Part shown: positions 7,000-9,155 of the stretch, piece after piece | How the letters are laid out: every line of letters begins with the position of its first letter | How positions within the stretch are numbered: the first letter of the stretch is position 1 | NCBI GenBank assembly: GCA_030591625.1 | Contig: JAUVAR010000089.1 | Coordinates: 1-9,155 of the forward strand | DNA length: 9,155 nucleotides | Source of the DNA: Candidatus Zixiibacteriota bacterium | GTDB taxonomy: Bacteria; Zixibacteria; MSB-5A5; GN15; FEB-12 | Direction: 5' to 3' | The notes under the pieces: model-generated | What the model saw: the letters and a program-made list of their open reading frames with translations, nothing else | Told to the model about the DNA's origin: nothing | Databases searched by the model: none | Made by a program: the position numbers and the translations under genes

Positions 7000-8786
7000 T
7001 ATAACCCCCACACAGTGCTGAAGATTGATTCGATCAAAAAGAGCATTCCGGAGAATAGTCGCGGTCCACTGCCTGAGTTACCATTTACAAGGTATGAGTT
7101 ATTCAACCAGTTGCGATCCACCTGATAGACAAATTCAGGATCAATCAGTGCAGCAACAGGCCTTGATTTATAATTAAACTCCCAGGTGTAGTCTCCCGAA
7201 GTTGCAACAATTGTTGTGTCGATAAATGAACCATCATCAAATTCTGCTCGCAAAAGAACCGGATATCCGAGCGAGTTTTTTATTCGATAATCAATATTAA
7301 TTTTGAAAATAATTTCGTCTCTCGTCTTATCATCAGAAGCAGAATCAATTGTTTCAATAAATCCCATTGAAAGATCAGTAATAGAATAATCAATTGTATT
7401 CATCAAATTAAGAAGATGCGACAGATCAATCAATTCGCTCCGGGGCATATACTGATCTGCAAGCTGTATAAAATCTTGTTCGACTGGGTGTGTGAATTTA
7501 AATCTCTCATAGTATTCATGCCAGAACAATGAAGATGCAGAATCTCCCATAATTCCGCAAATTGTACCTATTATCAATGACCCTTTTTTGTAAACAACTG
7601 TACCATATTGTCGGGAAGTGTATATTCCGGTTCCCTCAGTTATCGGATAAAGATCAAACGTTGAAAAGCCTAATTGCCTACTGCTGCTAATGTAGTCCGC
7701 AGTGAGACCAAACACGTTGGCAATATCTCCACGACCATCAGCAAGCTCATGGTTTAACTTTGTTGTGAAATATTCAGTTATTGATTCATCCATCCAGGGA
7801 TCCAAAACTTGATCGGTTGCGACAATCCCAAAAAACCATTGGTGAATAACTTCGTGAGTAAGAGCTGATTCATAATTACGAGTGAAGAGCCATCTCTCCG
7901 GTGGCCATGTCCAGACCATTCTTGGATGTTCAAGCTGTCCGCCAACATTCAATCCACCAATCACAACAACCAATTGTTCAAACGGATACTTTCCAACTTC
8001 CCGCTCCATCAATCGTAAAACATCGCAGGCTACCTGCTCAGTTACATCAACTGCGAATTGATGCACATCACGATAGTACACTCCAATATTGATATCATCA
8101 CAAGTTGTTTCATGTAGTTGAAATCCTGATGCAATTACAAACGAAAGGTCAAGAGTTTTGCCTGCAGACAATTGGGTGGTTGTGATACCGCCGGTACTCT
8201 CGTTGCTAACTATTCCCGGACTCATCAGTATCATCGAGTCAGGAAATGAGGTCGTTGCACTTATCTTAAAGAAGTCTGACACAGGTTCACTCATTTGAGC
8301 ATAACTATGTATAAGCCAATCATTATTCCGCCAGGGTGCGGGAATCGGGAACCAACTCTCAAGCGAATACTGGTTTTCCCACAAACCAAAACGACCCATT
8401 ACTTCTGGAATGATCGTTCGGAAATAAATCTGCACTCGGAAGCTGTCACCAGAATTTATAACATCATTCAGTTTTACATTAAGATTAGTCTCGTCAATGT
8501 TATAATCAACCAAAGCTGTTTCATTATTGAGATATATTGAATCAATTTCAATGCTTGAATTGATTGTTGTATCATCTTCATCATTGTAATGATAAGGCAT
8601 CAATCTAAAATTCAATGCACTCAAATCAACAGGCTTAGGTTCGAAATCGATAATTACAAACCCGGAGATAACCTGTGAGTCTGAATCAAGGGTTGCTTCA
8701 ATTTCAATCTTATCGAGTGCGAAGGATGAACTTACACACAGAATGAAGATCAAAAAACTAAGCGATATAGTTCGCAAGTGTTCCAA
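6999..8786 (-). CDS. Secreted M1-family (gluzincin) metallopeptidase
   Basis: A zinc peptidase of the aminopeptidase N family, exported by a signal peptide (cleavage near Ala23, SSFA/LDK). An N-terminal beta domain (about 25-225) is followed by the catalytic domain. HEVIHQW at 311-317 and Glu334 form the HExxH-18-residue-E zinc site. VYKKG (398-402) carries the usual catalytic Tyr399. The substrate-binding GAMEN motif is present as GGQLEHP (282-288), keeping the Glu but not the Asn. A C-terminal beta domain (about 485-560) ends in a short hydrophobic segment (577-595). At 595 residues it is shorter than PepN and lacks its large helical C-terminal domain. No ATG is available. The TTG at 8784-8786 has GAGGG nine bases upstream, while the TTG at 8775-8777 has AGAAGG eleven bases upstream and gives a cleaner signal peptide. 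The start overlaps the upstream gene by 29 or 20 bases. Substrate is unknown. Confidence 0.93.
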   Translation of the reverse strand: MEHLRTISLSFLIFILCVSSSFALDKIEIEATLDSDSQVISGFVIIDFEPKPVDLSALNFRLMPYHYNDEDDTTINSSIEIDSIYLNNETALVDYNIDETNLNVKLNDVINSGDSFRVQIYFRTIIPEVMGRFGLWENQYSLESWFPIPAPWRNNDWLIHSYAQMSEPVSDFFKISATTSFPDSMILMSPGIVSNESTGGITTTQLSAGKTLDLSFVIASGFQLHETTCDDINIGVYYRDVHQFAVDVTEQVACDVLRLMEREVGKYPFEQLVVVIGGLNVGGQLEHPRMVWTWPPERWLFTRNYESALTHEVIHQWFFGIVATDQVLDPWMDESITEYFTTKLNHELADGRGDIANVFGLTADYISSSRQLGFSTFDLYPITEGTGIYTSRQYGTVVYKKGSLIIGTICGIMGDSASSLFWHEYYERFKFTHPVEQDFIQLADQYMPRSELIDLSHLLNLMNTIDYSITDLSMGFIETIDSASDDKTRDEIIFKINIDYRIKNSLGYPVLLRAEFDDGSFIDTTIVATSGDYTWEFNYKSRPVAALIDPEFVYQVDRNWLNNSYLVNGNSGSGPRLFSGMLFLIESIFSTVWGL

Positions 8787-9155
8787 TACCTTCTACCCTC
8801 ACTTCTATTTTGTCACCGGATTTCATTGGTGCTATACCTGCCGGTGTGCCGGTAGAGATCAGGTCACCCGGTTCGAGTGTCATAATTGACGATATATAGC
8901 TAATAAGGAATCGGATTTTGAATATCATCTGAGAAGTACGCCCCGATTGTTTTACTTCATCATTTAGTATCCCCTCAACCAACAGATCCTGATAATTCAG
9001 TTCAGTAACAATTGTCGGTCCAACCGGACAAAAGGTATCAAACCCTTTCGCACGTGACCATTGACCATCAGGCTTCTGCAAATCACGAGCAGTAACATCA
9101 TTGATACAAGTGAAACCAAAAATATAATCATCGGCATCTGCTTCATTCACTTTGG
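8758..9155 (-). CDS. Fumarylacetoacetate hydrolase (FAH)-family protein, C-terminal part
   Basis: The family cleaves C-C bonds in acylpyruvate-type substrates or decarboxylates and isomerises related diacids, using Mg2+ or Mn2+. The frame is open to the right window edge, so the 5' end lies outside; the GTG at 9148-9150 is an internal Val codon, not a start. The visible 132 residues match the C-terminal half of the FAH domain: FGFTCINDVTARDLQ, with the Asp of NDVTARD as the usual third metal ligand; DGQWSRAKGFDTFCPVGP; a central GILNDEVKQSGRTSQMIF; then GDLISTGTPAGIAPMKSGD and VEGIGTLANY at the end. The ExE metal motif would be outside the window. The RAKGFDTFCP signature suits the FAHD1/YcgM-like acylpyruvase or oxaloacetate decarboxylase branch rather than true tyrosine-pathway FAH, but the substrate cannot be assigned. 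Its stop lies inside the start region of the peptidase gene, making it the first visible member of the operon. Confidence 0.92.
   Translation of the reverse strand, partial: KVNEADADDYIFGFTCINDVTARDLQKPDGQWSRAKGFDTFCPVGPTIVTELNYQDLLVEGILNDEVKQSGRTSQMIFKIRFLISYISSIMTLEPGDLISTGTPAGIAPMKSGDKIEVRVEGIGTLANYIA

Noticed and set aside
1..9155. Search for CRISPR repeats, transposases, phage or defence genes, tRNA and rRNA
   Set aside because: None was seen; apart from the junction near 211 the genes are housekeeping or envelope types.

Overview
The window looks like a piece of a Gram-negative (diderm) bacterial chromosome of about 40% GC, with every recognisable gene on the minus strand. An LptD-type outer-membrane lipopolysaccharide assembly protein shows the outer membrane. 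The LptD and M1-peptidase sequences resemble those of FCB-group bacteria (Bacteroidetes-like or candidate-phylum relatives), but this placement is an inference of modest confidence.

Reading in the direction of transcription, from 9155 down to 1, the layout is as follows. First comes the 3' end of a fumarylacetoacetate-hydrolase-family enzyme, cut by the window edge. It is followed by a secreted M1-family metallopeptidase, an unrecognised multi-pass membrane protein, a long-type alanyl-tRNA editing protein (AlaX-L) and a large LptD. Neighbouring genes overlap by 29 (or 20), 1, 4 and 8 bases, so these five form one tightly packed, probably translationally coupled operon. Two small hairpins at 1387-1429, the second followed by a short T run, probably end it. 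Next is a separate HU-type DNA-binding protein gene with a good ribosome binding site and its own strong terminator (958-990). After that begins an FtsK/SpoIIIE-type DNA translocase gene, of which only the N-terminal four-helix membrane domain is present.

The striking point is near position 211. There the ftsK reading frame leaves its acidic linker and the sequence becomes, in another frame, the middle of a crotonase-superfamily enzyme of the dienoyl-CoA isomerase type. GC rises at the same place from about 40% to about 57%. Both genes are cut in mid-domain. This is either a chimeric join in the assembly or a real recombination breakpoint. I favour the artefact, so neither gene fragment should be taken as a whole functional gene.

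I see no mobile element, CRISPR array, phage gene, tRNA or rRNA. Apart from the junction, this is a housekeeping and cell-envelope region.
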